A stretch of 64,000 nucleotides of DNA, taken from assembly GCA_048213135.1 (NCBI GenBank), contig PS015026.1:75275-139274 (forward strand), given 5' to 3'. Made by a program: the position numbers and the translations under genes. The notes below the pieces were generated by a model. That model saw nothing but the letters and a program-made list of their open reading frames with translations, had not been told where the DNA came from and made no database searches. This stretch comes from Reclinomonas americana ATCC 50394. Taxonomy: Eukaryota; Jakobida; Jakobea; Jakobida. Shown here one piece after another: positions 1 through 17,912 of the stretch (within the stretch, counting starts at the first letter, position 1; every line of letters begins with the position of its first letter).

Positions 1-26
1 TTTTCTCTCTCTCGTGACCACTCGCC

Positions 27-4450
<4,424 letters not shown>

Positions 4451-5325
4451 TCCCCCAGCGAACATGCATTCATGTTTTTCTATGCATCTCCAATCTCCCC
4501 TAACGTCAAATGCCTCTGAGTTTCGCACTGTGACTGTTTTTCCTTGCGCCTCCCTTCTTCTTCATCTTCCATCGCGTTTTCTTGTTTTGTGTGATGGTTG
4601 TGTGGTGTGGGTGTGCGTGCGGGGAATTGTGGTGAGCGAGTGTGACAGATGGCACCCGTCGAAAAAAAGAAANNNNNNNNNNNNNNNNNNNNNNNNNNNN
4701 NNNNNNNNNNNNNNNNNNNNNNNNNNNNNNNNNNNNNNNNNNNNNNNNNNNNNNNNNNNNNNNNNNNNNNNNNNNNNNNNNNNNNNNNNNNNNNNNNNNN
4801 NNNNNNNNNNNNNNNNNNNNNNNNNNNNNNNNNNNNNNNNNNNNNNNNNNNNNNNNNNNNNNNNNNNNNNNNNNNNNNNNNNNNNNNNNNNNNNNNNNNN
4901 NNNNNNNNNNNNNNNNNNNNNNNNNNNNNNNNNNATCAAGGTGGAACGCCGCCCGTCAAACGCCACTGGCACACCCAAGATCCGCGCCATTTCCACTCCC
5001 AGCCTGGGCGCCCGCCGCTCGCCGAGTTCCCGCCAAACTCCGCGCCAAGATGCCACCGTTGCTCACGCCGCGTCGCTGCCACCGCTCGACCTGGCCGCGG
5101 ATCGCATCTAATCCCCCAGCGAACATGCATTCATGTTTTTCTATGCATCTCCAATCTCCCCTAACGTCAAATGCCTCTGAGTTTCGCACTGTGACTGTTT
5201 TTCCTTGCGCCTCCCTTCTTCTTCATCTTCCATCGCGTTTTCTTGTTTTGTGTGATGGTTGTGTGGTGTGGGGTGTGCGTGCGGGGAATTGTGGTGAGCG
5301 AGTGTGACAGATGGCACCCCGTCGA

Positions 5326-5789
5326 AAAAAAGAAAAAAACGAAAATTATTGAAGCAATTGTGATGTACAAAGTTGGGGGCAAAGGGGCGCAGAGGAGGGG
5401 AAGGGAGGGGGCAGAGGGGAAGGGAGGGGGCAGAGGGGAAGGGAGGGGGCAGAGGGGAAGGGAGGGGGCAGCGTGGGAAGGGGCAGCGTGGGAAGGGGCA
5501 GCGTGGGAAGGGGCAGCGTGGGAAGGGGCAGCGTGGGAAGGGGCAGCGTGGGAAGGGAAGGGNNNNNNNNNNNNNNNNNNNNGGAAGAGGGAGAGAGGGA
5601 GGGAGAGAGAGGAGGAGGAGAGAGAGGAGAGAGAGGAGAGTGATCAATGCATGCAGTGGATCTATTTTCCGAAAGATTCATGTTCGTGGCTGCTTGTTTC
5701 CCTCAGTCTTTCTTTCTCTTCCTCCTCCTCCTCTTCCTCCTTCCCCTTATTCTTCTTCTTCTTTTTTTTCTTCGTTGCCTTCTGTCTTC
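5326..5789. other. Intergenic purine-rich region with short tandem repeats
   Basis: The region contains GGGAGGGGGCAGAG repeats (about 5398-5470), then six GGCAGCGTGGGAAGG units (about 5466-5560), a 20-N gap at 5563-5582, and a GA-rich then CT-rich switch. No exon can be supported. It separates the ATPase from the DOMON-like gene. Confidence 0.6.
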
Positions 5790-7346
5790 ATGTCTCTGCT
5801 GTTCTTGTTGGCGCTATCTGCCTACTCTTCGCACATTCTCTCTCAATCCTCTCTGAGTCTCTCATCTCTCGTCCCTCGCAGCTGCTCTTTCCTCCCGCTT
5901 TCGTCTCTCACTCTCCCTCTATGTGCCAACTTGCATTGCTTTCACTCTCTCCCTCTTTCTCCCTTTCCCACTCACTCTCTCTCCCTTTCTCCCCGCAGAA
6001 CCCCCTTCATCTTCCAGGCCGCGGCCTCCAACTCGACGCACTTGCAATGGTGCCTCTCGGGCTATGCTTGCAGCGCTGGCATTCAGTGGGACCTCACGCT
6101 GAAGGATGCCAACACCATGGAGTTTACTGTGCTCTTCCCGCCGCCAGTGGCGCACGCCTACGTCGTGCTGAAGCGTGTGGCCGATGCGACGCCGGTGCCC
6201 GTCGGCACGCCCATGCACTGCAATTTCACCCGCGCGCACGAGGAGCCACGGCCAGTGGAGGGCGGCTGCCCGTTCCATGCGATGAAGAAGGCCGCCAATC
6301 GGGCCACGATGGATGCGGCCGCCGCAGTGCAGCTGCAGGCCAATCAGGACGTGGCTCCGGTGGAGGTGCCGACGTGGACTGGCGACTACAACTTTTGCGT
6401 GGTGCTGAATCGCGCCGTGGACGCGCGACTGCAGTGGACGGTGCACGAGGATACAAAGTTACGTGAGCCGAGCGTGTATGTAGGAGGGAGAATACAGGGA
6501 CTGACGGGGTTTTTCTCAACACAGGATGCTGGATGTGGCGTTTTCTGTGCGCGGCGATGTGATGACCAACTGGGTGTTGCGTTGCGGGAGGAGTGGCTTG
6601 CATTCTCACATTGTCTTTCCCTCTCCCTGTTTTCGTTTCCTCCTCCTCTTCTCGACGAAGGAGTAAGCGAAACAAGAGAATGACGACAGCAGAAGAAGTA
6701 GAAAGAAGAGGAGAGGGAGCAGAAGAAGGTGGTCTGCAGAGACGTTCATGTCACGTCCTCTCCGTGTCCACTTTCCCTCCCCCTGTGGTTCAAGATAAAC
6801 TGCGGGGTGGAGACGTTCACCTCACTTCCTCTCCCTTTCTCCCCCCTTTCCCTTTCTACAGCGGCTTCGGCTTCTCCCCGGCCTTCCCGGGCATGATTGA
6901 CGCCGACGTGGTGATTGGCTACCTCATCAACGGCGACGCCAACCAGCAGTGCGTGCGCAGCATGTACACGCGCGACTATGTCGGCATGCCGTACGACGAC
7001 ACCTCCATGTCGCTGACGCAGACTGGCGTGCAGTATTCTGCGTCGTCGGGCACCTACACGCTCAAATTCTCACGCTCTCTGGCCTCGGGCCATCACAGCA
7101 TTCCGGTGCACGTGCCGCCGTTCCCCAACTACGAGCCCTAGTGCGTCCACGAAACATACTCAAGTGTCTCTTGTCTTTCTATTGACCTTGTGTTGTTCTT
7201 GCAGCCTAATCATGTGGGCGACGGGCGGCGGTCCGGTTGGGTCGTGCACGGGCGCCAAGCTCAACTACCACAGCATCTTCCGCGGTGTGCGTGCCATGGA
7301 CTGGACGACGCCCAGCAATGTGTTCCCAAAGGACATGTTTTGCTGA
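5790..7346 (+). CDS. Secreted DOMON-like domain protein, multi-exon
   Basis: The proposed start, ATG 5790, opens a hydrophobic signal-peptide-like segment (MSLLFLLALSAYSS). A pyrimidine-rich intron follows, then the exon from 6000, which contains STHLQWCLSGYACSAGIQWD. Further exons are 6000-6475 (donor GTATGT), 6525-~6575, 6862-7140 and 7205-7346. The last two carry DOMON-like hallmarks: DVVIGYLINGDANQQ, a segment ending in LKFSRSL, and LIMWATGGG, before TGA 7344-7346. DOMON domains are extracellular beta-sandwiches that bind haem or sugars. No cytochrome b561 membrane part is present, so this looks soluble and secreted. The C-terminal half is good; the N-terminal exon and the 6575-6862 junction are tentative. 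Confidence 0.65.
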
Positions 7347-7475
7347 GCGTCACTCCCCAATCTCGTTCTTTTTTTCTTTTTCGTGAGTGGAATACATTAA
7401 TACTTTATGAAGATGGCGAATCAGCAATACAACAGTTGTGTGGGAGGTAGGGTTAATCTTTGCAGCACGCTCCAC

Positions 7476-8667
7476 TCAGAATAGGGAAATGGAGCGCGCG
7501 TGAGACGAGCGACTGGGGCTCGATAATGACTGGTGCAGGCGGGCAGAGCCACCACCTCCACCAGCGGCAGCGGTCGGCGACGACCGTAACATCGACGACG
7601 ACGATGATGATGGGGAGATCGCCGCCGCTACTGCTCCTGCTGTGCGTGTGCGCAGCAGACCGGTACCAGACGCCGCCAGGGCTGCCAACGTTCCAAGCGC
7701 TCGCAGCCTGCTGGCGGCATCGGGGGCGATACAAGAGGCCGAACTCGGGTACGCCGGTAGACGAGGGACACGGCGCCGCGCCACTGCACGACCTTCGCCT
7801 TGCGCACGACTGCTGGCGCGCGCACTGGCGTGAGCGGCCAACGAGAGATGCGAGCAGTGCGCCGAGTCGCGAATCTCGGCCGTGGGTATCATGCGATCAA
7901 AGCGCACCACCATCACTCCGTCGTGGAACGACACACCACGGCTGTGTGTCGCTTGTGGTGGTGGTGGTGGTACATCAAGGGCGGGAGCAGATCCACCGTC
8001 GGCATCGGCATGCGTGCACGGTGACGCCGCGTCGGCGCCACTGCCGCTGCCGGAGCCACACGACGCGGCGGCGGCCAGCAGCTCGTCACTCGCCTCCGCC
8101 GCATTCTCGTCGACAGCGGGGGTGATGGCAGCAGCCGCAGCCGCCGCAGCCTCGGCCTTTTTCTGCGCATGCACGAGCGGCGAGCTAATGACGACACGCG
8201 GCGACGACCCGCTGTTGCCGCTGTTGCCGCTGCTGCGCAGCGGCGATGCCACCAGCTCGCCATCGTCCGCCGCCACCATCGACATGTCGAGGAAGAGTCG
8301 GCCGCGAGGACCCGATCCCAACACTGTCGTGTTGGGTGTCGTCGACGTTGTTGTTGTCGTAGACGTGGCGGGCGGGGGTGGCGGTGGGGGCGGCGGCGAG
8401 GGTGCCCAGAGGGGTGGTAATGGGGGTGCGGGGGAGCGGCGTGCGGGAGGTGACGCGGGGGAGCGAGGAGCTGCGGAAAGGGAGAGGGTGAGCAGAGGGG
8501 AGAAAGGGGAAGGATGAGAAAAGGGGGAAGGGGGAGGGGATGGAAAGGAATGAGGGAGGAAAGAAGAAAAGAGTGAAGGAGAGTGAGAGAGAGAGAGGGA
8601 GGGAGAGAGAAAGAGAGCATGTAAGCCCATGAAAAGCTCTCACGCACACGCACACACACGCATACTC

Positions 8668-8743
<76 letters not shown>

Positions 8744-8779
8744 GTCCTCCTCCTCCTCCNNNNNNNNNNNNNNNNNNNN

Positions 8780-8854
<75 letters not shown>

Positions 8855-9610
8855 CTCTCTCCCTCTCCCTCCCACTCTCAAGAAGGGGACAGGGGGAGGA
8901 GGAAAGGAATGCTGCAGGGAGATACGAGAGCGGTTCAACGATGAAAAGGTAATAAAAGGTAACAGGGGCTGAAGTAGGATACGAATGGACTGGCGTAAGC
9001 GCGACAGTGAACGAGAATGCGTCACAACAAGAAACGACGAGGAGACGGAGCACCGACTCACCATGCATGCCGTCTAGTCTTCCTTGGCCGCTAGTTCGAG
9101 AGCTGGCCGGAGAGACGGATGCTGCAGGGGGGAGAGAAGAGAGCGAAAGTGAGCCGAACAAGGGAGAAAGAGATAACAGCAGAAAACAGACAAACAGACA
9201 AAAAACGCAACAAGCGAGGACCCGAGACGCTGTTGGTGACGACAAGCCTGCACCAAGGGAATCAGAGACACACCACCCCCACGCACACAAAGCGGCACAG
9301 ACAAACCATCAGCAGCACCCTGTCTCCTCAACACCGCATGCTGCTCACCCGAGCTCACACGCGCCACCATCAACGCCGCCGCCTCACTCGCCGACACACC
9401 CGTCTTGCCCGTCACCAACGGCGACGACGAAGACGACGATGAAGGCGAGCGCAGAACACTCAGCGGATTGCTCATCCAGTGCTTACTCCGCGGCGATTTG
9501 GACGGCGACACTGGCGGCGCCTGCTGCTGCTGCTGCTCGTCCTTCAGCAGCAGCGATGCCAGTGAGGAGGTCGAGGAGGAGGGCGAGAGGCTCAGGGTGG
9601 GCGATGACAT
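7476..9610 (-). CDS. Ser/Ala/Pro-rich protein of unknown function, multi-exon
   Basis: I do not recognise a family. The start ATG at 9610 opens MSSPTLSLSPSSSTSSLASL, followed by a poly-Gln stretch and a Ser-rich stretch. A first exon ends near 9340 at a GTGAGC donor. A short exon around 9042-9120 (containing SPASSRTSGQGRLDGMHG) follows. The last exon runs from about 8470 to 7476 and holds poly-Ala, Gly-Ser and Pro runs plus one conserved-looking segment, RGVSFHDGVMVVRFDRMIP. The protein is predicted mostly disordered. The intron between about 8470 and 9040 holds a (GT)n array split by a 20-N gap (8760-8779) and purine tracts. The strand is inferred from start context, splice signals and the least repetitive frame. 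Confidence 0.45.
8668..8853. repeat. (GT/CA)n microsatellite split by a gap
   Basis: A pure GT dinucleotide array lies at about 8668-8742 and again at 8781-8853, around a 20-N gap of unknown true size. It lies in an intron of the minus-strand gene. Confidence 0.95.
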
Positions 9611-10160
9611 GGTTTGGGGGCGGCTGTAGAGAGGGAAAGGGAGTGAGGCGAAGAGGGGGGGAGAGTGAGGAGAGAGGAGAGAGGAGAGTGTGAATGAGCA
9701 GGATTCAGACATTCTGGCAACGGGAGCTCTATGTGTGTGTGTGTGTGTGTGTGTGTGCATGTGTGTGAATGAGGAGAGAAGAGTGTGAATGAGCAAGTGT
9801 CAGACATCCTGGTTGTTCAAAGGATACCAGGAGGGCAAGAGAGACTGGGAGCTGTGTGTGTGCGTGCGTGTNNNNNNNNNNNNNNNNNNNNNNNNNNNNN
9901 NNNNNNNNNNNNNNNNNNNNNNNNNNNNNNNNNNNNNNNNNNNNNNNNNNNNNNNNNNNNNNNNNNNNNNNNNNNNNNNNNNNNNNNNNNNNNNNNNNNN
10001 NNNNNNNNNNNNNNNNNNNNNNNNNNNNNNNNNNNNNNNNNNNNNNNNNNNNNNNNNNNNNNNNNNNNNNNNNNNNNNNNNNNNNNNNNNNNNNNNNNNN
10101 NNNNNNNNNNNNNNNNNNNNNNNNNNNNNNNNNNNNNNNNNNNNNNNNNNNNNNNNNNNN

Positions 10161-10582
10161 AGGCACCGGTGCTCGACGCGGTACTGTCGCTGCTCAAGGA
10201 GCTGGATCGGGAGAGTCTGGAGATTGTGCGCTTCCGCGTCGACTCGCAGCTCATGAGCTTGGCCGGCGGCGCCGGCAACGGTGGCAATCGCAATCGAGGC
10301 GGCGGAGGACAACAACAACAGCAGCAGCAGGCTCAACCACGTCGTCCATCCACACACTCGCATGCACCACCTCCAGCGCCGCCACCCGCCGCCGTGCACG
10401 ATCCACTGCCGCCACACATGCGTCGCCAGTCGGCTGCTCCCGCTCCCGCTGCTGCTGCTGCCATCGCTGCAGAGAGCTCCCCCGGTGCCTACTCGGGCGA
10501 CGGAGGTGGAGGCACTAGTGACTCGTCGCCCGAGTACGTGCGCCAGAGGAGAAGGCAGGAGCGCCCTCTGGTCTTCATGTAG
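10161..10582 (+). CDS. 3' end of an unknown gene (5' part in gap)
   Basis: The open frame begins at the edge of the N run 9872-10160 and ends at TAG 10580-10582. It starts with an amphipathic helical stretch (LDAVLSLLKELDRESLEIVRF), then passes into Gly/Asn, poly-Gln, Pro/His and Ala-rich low-complexity sequence, ending RRRQERPLVFM. No domain is recognised. The first bases after the gap (AG then GCACCG) would suit a splice acceptor, so this is probably the last exon. Its 5' exons must lie in the 289-base gap or on a mis-ordered contig. Confidence 0.5.
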
Positions 10583-10943
10583 CCGATGACGTCATGGCAT
10601 GAACAAATGTAAAACTGTCCCACTCACAAAAAAACACAAACACACGCGAGAATGGTTCGTCGCTCAGTCAACGCGCGCTGTGTCACGCACAGCGCAGTGT
10701 GTGGAGGGAAAATGAGAGACTATATCATGTGCTGTGCTGTGTGTTGTGCTTGTGCGTGTGTCTGTGTGCGTGCGTCGATGGCACATTTGCATCACGCGCG
10801 CATGGCCCGCACCCCCGCCTCTGCTCCCTCTCCACTCGTCAGAGAGTGTGTGTCTGTGTGTGCGTAGTGTGAGCTACTTCATGTCGTCTCCTCTCTATCT
10901 TCATTCGTGTGTGTGTGTGTGTGTCAGTGAGTGAGCGTGGGGC

Positions 10944-11720
<777 letters not shown>

Positions 11721-12066
11721 TCTCGCGCATCCCCCCCTGGTCTCGCTCTTTGTCTCTTGCTTGCGGATTCGTGGCCGGCAGCTAGTTCTCTCCTCTTTTC
11801 TCTCTCTCTCGCTCTAGTCCCCACGTATTGCTGGTAACTGCACACATTGTTGTGGTGGTGGTAGTGGAACGCGTGAGTGAGTTGAGAGCGGTAGCGGTNN
11901 NNNNNNNNNNNNNNNNNNNNNNNNNNNNNNNNNNNNNNNNNNNNNNNNNNNNNNNNNNNNNNNNNNNNNNNNNNNNNNNNNNNNNNNNNNNNNNNNNNNN
12001 NNNNNNNNNNNNNNNNNNNNNNNNNNNNNNNNNNNNNNNNNNNNNNNNNNNNNNNNNNNNNNNNNN

Positions 12067-12352
<286 letters not shown>

Positions 12353-12788
12353 AACACAACGAGAAAGAGAGAGAAAGCCCTTACCTTTTGTTGTTGCGTG
12401 ACAGGAGAGTGAAACGAGATGCTCTGATCCTCCCCATTAACCCCTCTCCCTCGTGCTCTCTGTGAGTGAGTGCATGTGTCCCACATTTTTATCCACAGTG
12501 ACACATGCAAAGCAAAAGTCACCGCAGAGGGTAAATGGGGACCCCACATCATTATCACCCTGCCGCAAAAGTAATAGTAGCGTGTGAGGCACCGCTCGGC
12601 AGATGGATTAGCTGCACGCGCGACCTCACCCCTGGCAGGGTTTGGAGATCTAGAGTGTGCAATAAAAAAACACAGAAAGACAAGAGAGGGAGAGGGAGGG
12701 AAAAAGTAACCAGCGAGAACCAAACGCATTCACTTGCTCACCAACTGCGACACGGGCAGCGCGCACTCNNNNNNNNNNNNNNNNNNNN

Positions 12789-14709
12789 CCTTGCCGGTGC
12801 CAATGGCCCACACCGGCTCGTACGCAATCACCACGTCGGCCCAGTTGCTGATGCCAGCTGCGCGGCGGTGAGAACTCAGACAGCACCACCTAGGAGACAC
12901 GGAGTGCGCACACCAGCAAAGGCGGCCAGTTGGCGCTCGACGACCTCAATCGTCTGCCCGGCCTCGCGCTCCGACAGCAGCTCGCCGACGCACGCCGCCA
13001 CCTTCAAGCCCGCTGCTTGTGCCGCGCGGATCTTTTCGGTCATCAGCTGCAATAGTGGGGAAGGGGGGGAGGGGAAAGGGGGAGGGTGAGGGAAAGGGGA
13101 AGGGAGGGGAGAAGAGGATTAGTGAGGCAAAGGATGAGAACAGCAAGACGTGCAGAGAAGAAGAAGGGAAGCGAGGCGAGTATGGAACAGGGGGAGGCTG
13201 GGAGAAGGTGAGGAGAGAGAAGAACAGGAGGAAAAGGGGAAGAGTGAGGGAAATGGAGGCGAAGGATGAGAATGGGAAGAGTTGGAGAAGGAGAAAGAAG
13301 AGTTTGGAGAGAAGAAGAAGGGAACCGAGGCAAGGATGAAAACACAAGGAGGTGGGGAGAAGGAGAAGGGAGGGCGAGGCGAGTATGAAAACAAAGAGGA
13401 AAGGGAGGAGTGGGAGCAGAAAGGAGAGGGAAGAGGCAGGAAAACAGGTAGAATGGGATGTGACATGAAAGAGAAGGGAGGGGAGAAGGGCGATGGAATT
13501 GCGATGAACGAGAAGAGGATATGGAGAATGGGAGAAAGAACGAACAAAGGATAGGGACAGGGAGAGAGAGAGAGAGAGAGANNNNNNNNNNNNNNNNNNN
13601 NNNNNNNNNNNNNNNNNNNNNNNNNNNNNNNNNNNNNNNNNNNNNNNNNNNNNNNNNNNNNNNNNNNNNNNNNNNNNNNNNNNNNNNNNNNNNNNNNNNN
13701 NNNNNNNNNNNNNNNNNNNNNNNNNNNNNNNNNNNNNNNNNNNNNNNNNNNNNNNNNNNNNNNNNNNNNNNNNNNNNNNNNNNNNNNNNNNNNNNNNNNN
13801 NNNNNNNNNNNNNNNNNNNNNNNNNNNNNNNNNNNNNNNNNNNNNNNNNNNNNNNNNNNNNNNNNNNNNNNNNNNNNNNNNNNNNNNNNNNNNNNNNNNN
13901 NNNNNNNNNNNNNNNNNNNNNNNNNNNNNNNNNNNNNNNNNNNNNNNNNNNNNNNNNNNNNNNNNNNNNNNNNNNNNNNNNNNNNNGAGAGAGAGAGAGA
14001 GAGAATGGGCGAAGGAGGAATAGGAAGAGGGAGAAAGAGAGAATAGTAAACACAAGAGAGAACAGGTCGACAGGTCAGAGAACCACGCACCGCATCGGTC
14101 TCGCCAAACACATGACGACGCTCCGAGTGACCGAGAATGACCCAGGGGATGCCGGCATCGCGAATCATGGCGACCGTGACCTCGCCGGTAAAGGCGCCGT
14201 CCTTGATGTAGGCGTCTTGCAGGGCGACGGCAATGCCAGGTCGCACAGTCGCCTGCACGGAGAGCGCGTACAGTGCAGGAGGTGCCACCACGACCTCTGT
14301 GTGAGGACACAGGGAGGTGAGGAGGAGGAGGAGGGGGAGGAGGAGGAGAGGAAGGTGAAGGAGAAGGAGGAGGAGGAGACGATGATTAAGTGCACAGAGA
14401 GAAGAAGAAGAACAAGAACAAGAACAAGAACAAGAACAAGAACAAGAAGAAGGACAAGAAGAAGAAGAAGAAGAGGAAGAAGGTGACAGAGGAGGCAGAG
14501 AGGGAGGAGCAGGAGCTCACCAACATTGGCGGGAAGATCAGCCGCGTTGAGGCTGTCGACAAGTGCAGCAGTGGATGCCTTGTTGCCGTTCTGTTTTGCA
14601 CACAAGCTGTGAGCGGTAGCACATGGTGGCGTGGCGTTGTGTGTCATGTGCACGAAACGGCTTTCCAGTTGCCGCCGACCCAGGGAGTGCGAGATGCGCT
14701 TGCGGCCAT
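12789..14709 (-). CDS. Triosephosphate isomerase, N-terminal and central part
   Basis: Glycolytic isomerase interconverting dihydroxyacetone phosphate and glyceraldehyde 3-phosphate. Exons on the minus strand are 14709-14659 (ATG, ending VGGNWK with the active-site Lys), 14591-14521, 14296-14091 (GHSERR, electrophilic His), 13046-12914 (KVAACVGE) and 12857-12789 ([12 protein letters not shown], catalytic Glu and flexible loop). Phases agree at each junction. The coding sequence then meets the 20-N gap 12769-12788. The missing C-terminus is on the plus strand at 12067-12352. The intron 13047-14090 is unusually long, polypyrimidine on the coding strand and partly N. The enzyme looks complete and functional once the contig order is corrected. 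Confidence 0.92.
13060..14060. repeat. Polypurine/(GA)n tract with N gap in a TIM intron
   Basis: On the plus strand the stretch is nearly all purine (GGGAAGGAGG types, then (GA)n) from about 13060 to the gap at 13582 and again after 13986. It occupies the long intron between the GHSERR exon and the KVAACVGE exon. There is no coding. Confidence 0.8.
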
Positions 14710-15060
14710 TGCGAAGAGGAAAATCTGAGTCCTGCTGCGCAACTTCGTTTGCGACGTCGTCGCTTTTCTCTTCGTAGCTTAGGATGGTATGTCGGGCAGC
14801 TGCTGGCGGATCGGTAGAAGAAGCGCCCATGTACATCGACCGCTGTAACCACTGCCGGTTTGCTGCAAACGTCGACGTCGATTGCGTCGCAAAGGGAACG
14901 AATTCGAGTGAGAAAGAGTAGACGCCCTCGTGCCAGGCGCGCATGCATAACGCTGCACGCAGAGATCAGTGAGCCATTGCTTCTGGATCTTTGTTGTTCT
15001 TCATTGACTGGCATCAAACACGAGACCGTTACGCGCACTACGGTACACGCCACTCCACCC
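14710..15060. other. Intergenic region upstream of TIM
   Basis: About 350 bases between the TIM start codon and the stop of the downstream-facing kinase gene, both on the minus strand. It presumably holds the TIM promoter and the kinase 3' UTR. I see no clear TATA element or exon. Confidence 0.5.
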
Positions 15061-16630
15061 TCACTTGTGGCTACTTAGCAGCACCCTCGCAATCGGTCGC
15101 AGTCGATACCTCAAGCTCGCCTTCTGCATCCGAAGAAGAAGAAGAACTCTGTCCAAAAAACACTCGTCAACAAAATGCTCCCCATACTGCAGGCCCCACA
15201 AACACACCTCGTCTTCCGCCAGTGACGACCGCGCCGCCACGCCACGCTGGAAGAATGCGTGCTGCGCCGCCTCGGTCGACGACATGCGCTCGTCTGCATT
15301 GAGCCTCAGCAGACGGTCGACCATGTCGACAGCCTCGGCCCACGCAGGCCCGCCGACATCGTATCGGACCATATCCGCAATCTCCTCCATGGCCTCCAAC
15401 AGCATCGAGCGAACGTCCATCGGGTGATACGACGACGAGAACCACGGGCACCGACGCTGAAGCAGCAGCAAAGCGAGAGTGACACCAAAGCTCCACATGT
15501 CCGACTGAACTCCCCACTCCGGCGACTCGTCCGCGAATCCACTCATTTCCGGGGCCTGTGTGTTTGTTACTTCATCAGTGGACACATACGCATTACGAGG
15601 GCGCCAGCGAAGCCAACAACGTCACCATGTAGCCCGCAGTGCCGACCCATCGCTCGCGGCGCGCAATGGTGTCGCACTTGTCCGGCAGGCGAGTAGACAG
15701 GGTGTAGTCGACCAGAACCGCCTTTTGTAGTTTTCGATCGAGCAAGACGTGCGCCGGCTTCACGTCGCCGTGCACGATCCGAAGCGTGTGCATGCGACCC
15801 AGGACGCAAACAACATCGGCACACATAATCGCCACCTCCTCAACGTAGAACGGCTGATCGTCGGGGACAAGTCGCAGCAGGATGCCGTCATCACTCGTCA
15901 CCGACAACACCTCGGGCACACACTGACGCACGCGCGAATCCACATCCAGACCGTCGACAATGGCCTCGATAATCTCCGCCTCGTGCTCCGCTGTTCCCGA
16001 TCCGCTCTTCCACATTGTGCCACCGTCCGCGCGAGATTTCTTTTGCTTCCGCCCATTGCCCGGGGAACGGTTCGACTGGCTTCCAGAGGCACTCTCCGGA
16101 TTGAAACTGGCCGCGCGTCGTCGTTCCATGAGCGTGCTGTTCGGCGCCCGGCTGACGTCGGTCCAGTGTGACATCTGGGCCGCCTTGCGACCAATCGCCA
16201 CCAGCACAGCGTGCAACGATAACACCGATCCGACTGCATGCATGCGCGATGGGTGCACGAACATGTACATAACTGGCGACGAACACTGACCACGCAAGCC
16301 GAGAAATTCGCATTGAAGCGGAGCAGCCTCGTCGTGCACGAACTGCCACGTCCCGACAACAGAGTACGCCACAGGAGGCGTGTCGGCATCAGCAACGGTA
16401 TTGAAGTGGCACTCCAGAATGGTGATGGCAGAGGAGCCAGCGAGGGCGCCGAAAATCACCAGGTCCTGTCTCTTGTCAACGACCACGTGCGCTGCGAGAA
16501 GCAGGAGAGCGTCCCACATCTCCACCACAAGCTTCTTGGTATCTGGATGTCGAAAGAGGCCCAAGCGGTCGCGCACGAAACGCGATTTGGGAAGTCGACA
16601 GCGTCCGGGGGCGGGAGCAGGCTGGCGCAT
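15061..16630 (-). CDS. Divergent protein kinase or pseudokinase, two exons
   Basis: About 499 residues from ATG 16630, in exons 16630-15626 and 15555-15061. The N-terminal 250 residues match nothing I know and include a Ser/Arg-rich linker. The kinase C-lobe is clear: IVHGDVKPAHVLLD is the catalytic loop with the usual Arg of HRD replaced by Gly but Asp, Lys and the later residues kept; VDYTLS replaces DFG, keeping Asp but losing Gly; GTAGYM joins APEM across the intron, giving the activation-segment end; DMWSFGVTLALLL is helix F. A Gly-rich loop and a clear VAIK lysine are not seen, so it may be weakly active or inactive. The open frame extends upstream to 16729 but without an ATG. Confidence 0.75.
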
Positions 16631-16687
16631 TTCTGCGAGTGCCGTAGTCAAGAGCTCCACAACCTCGCGGTTTATCGGCCTGCGACC

Positions 16688-16708
16688 ATTTATAGTGCAA
16701 TTTATAAA
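16688..16708 (-). promoter_or_regulatory. Possible TATA-like elements of the kinase gene
   Basis: Two TATA-like motifs, TTTATAAA and CTATAAA on the minus strand, lie about 60-80 bases before the ATG at 16630 in an otherwise GC-rich flank. Placement fits a core promoter, but other genes here do not show the same element. Confidence 0.3.
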
Positions 16709-16947
16709 CACGTCGGTCTGTGTGCGCACACAGACTTAATGGCCACGCACTTTTCTGACTTGCCGCCTGTTTTGCACGCCAGGAGGAACACTGGAAACTG
16801 GTGCTTTCCGCCCTCCTTGCACAAGAGGAGCACCAAGTCCATTTTGACTGTGGAATTGAATGTTGGAAACACACACACACGCACACACACATACCACGAT
16901 CAGAACACCACACAAAACACTCAAGCGCTCACGGTGACGGCACATGA

Positions 16948-17842
16948 TCACACACCGTTGAAAGTCACACCTTGGGTGAAATGCCGACTCCATCCTGCAG
17001 CGTCCAGTGCCGGCCGTCCCACCTCCAGCAGCGCACCAATCATGGCATTCCAAAGCCCGCCCACCACTCGCGCCTCTGTGGCATGCCGAACTTTTCGCCC
17101 ATCGAAACAAACAAAAGACGGACAAAGGGCGTCAGCACACAACATTGAGGAGATCGGGAGCTGACGGCTGCTGTGACGCACAAGAGTTGCGGAACGCGTC
17201 GGCGAGCACCACGCACTGCAGATCAGCGTTGCGTGTCATCAGAGCCTCAACGGCGTACAGCGCCCTGCAAAATGAGCGTGACTTGAAAGCGAGTAAACGG
17301 TGACGTAGCCAGTAGCACCCGCGGGGCGTCAGTGTGCGTACCTGGTCGACGCATCTCCGAGAGACTTGATGAACTGCCGTTCAACATCCTCGCCAATGCC
17401 GACATTCTGCTGTTCCCTAACAGGATACAGCGCCGAGACCTGCATGTCTGCCTCAGAATCACGTGGCTCAAGCCTGTTGTATCCCTCGCGGCGAAGATCA
17501 CACAGACGATCCAGCGAGTCGAAAATCAGCTGGCTCAGAGCCGCAGGAGGCACGCAGTTGTCCGCAATCACAGCACAAAGCGGCTCTGAGAGACAATCGA
17601 GGCCACTGGAGCCGAGGCGAACGCAGCCTAACAAGATCGGCCATCAGCAGCACATCAAAGCGCGCAACAATCGCAGAGGGTATACCTTCGGTGAGCAACG
17701 CCTGATTGTCGGGATGCAAGACGCTGCCTCGACCGTACAGCGTCGTTGTAGCGAAGCGGAACAGACATCCAGTGCCGCGAGCTGGGCTATTCCAATCTGT
17801 GTTGGATGAGAAGAGCAGGCGATCGCGGGTCGCTGTTGATGT

Positions 17843-17912
<70 letters not shown>

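Noticed and set aside
5243-5647. Ala-Trp-Glu-Gly repeat protein
   Set aside because: It is a translation of GGCAGCGTGGGAAGG tandem repeats in an intergenic region.
16631-16729. Kinase frame starting at 16729
   Set aside because: The first codon there is GTG, and the stretch contains TATA-like sequence better read as promoter.
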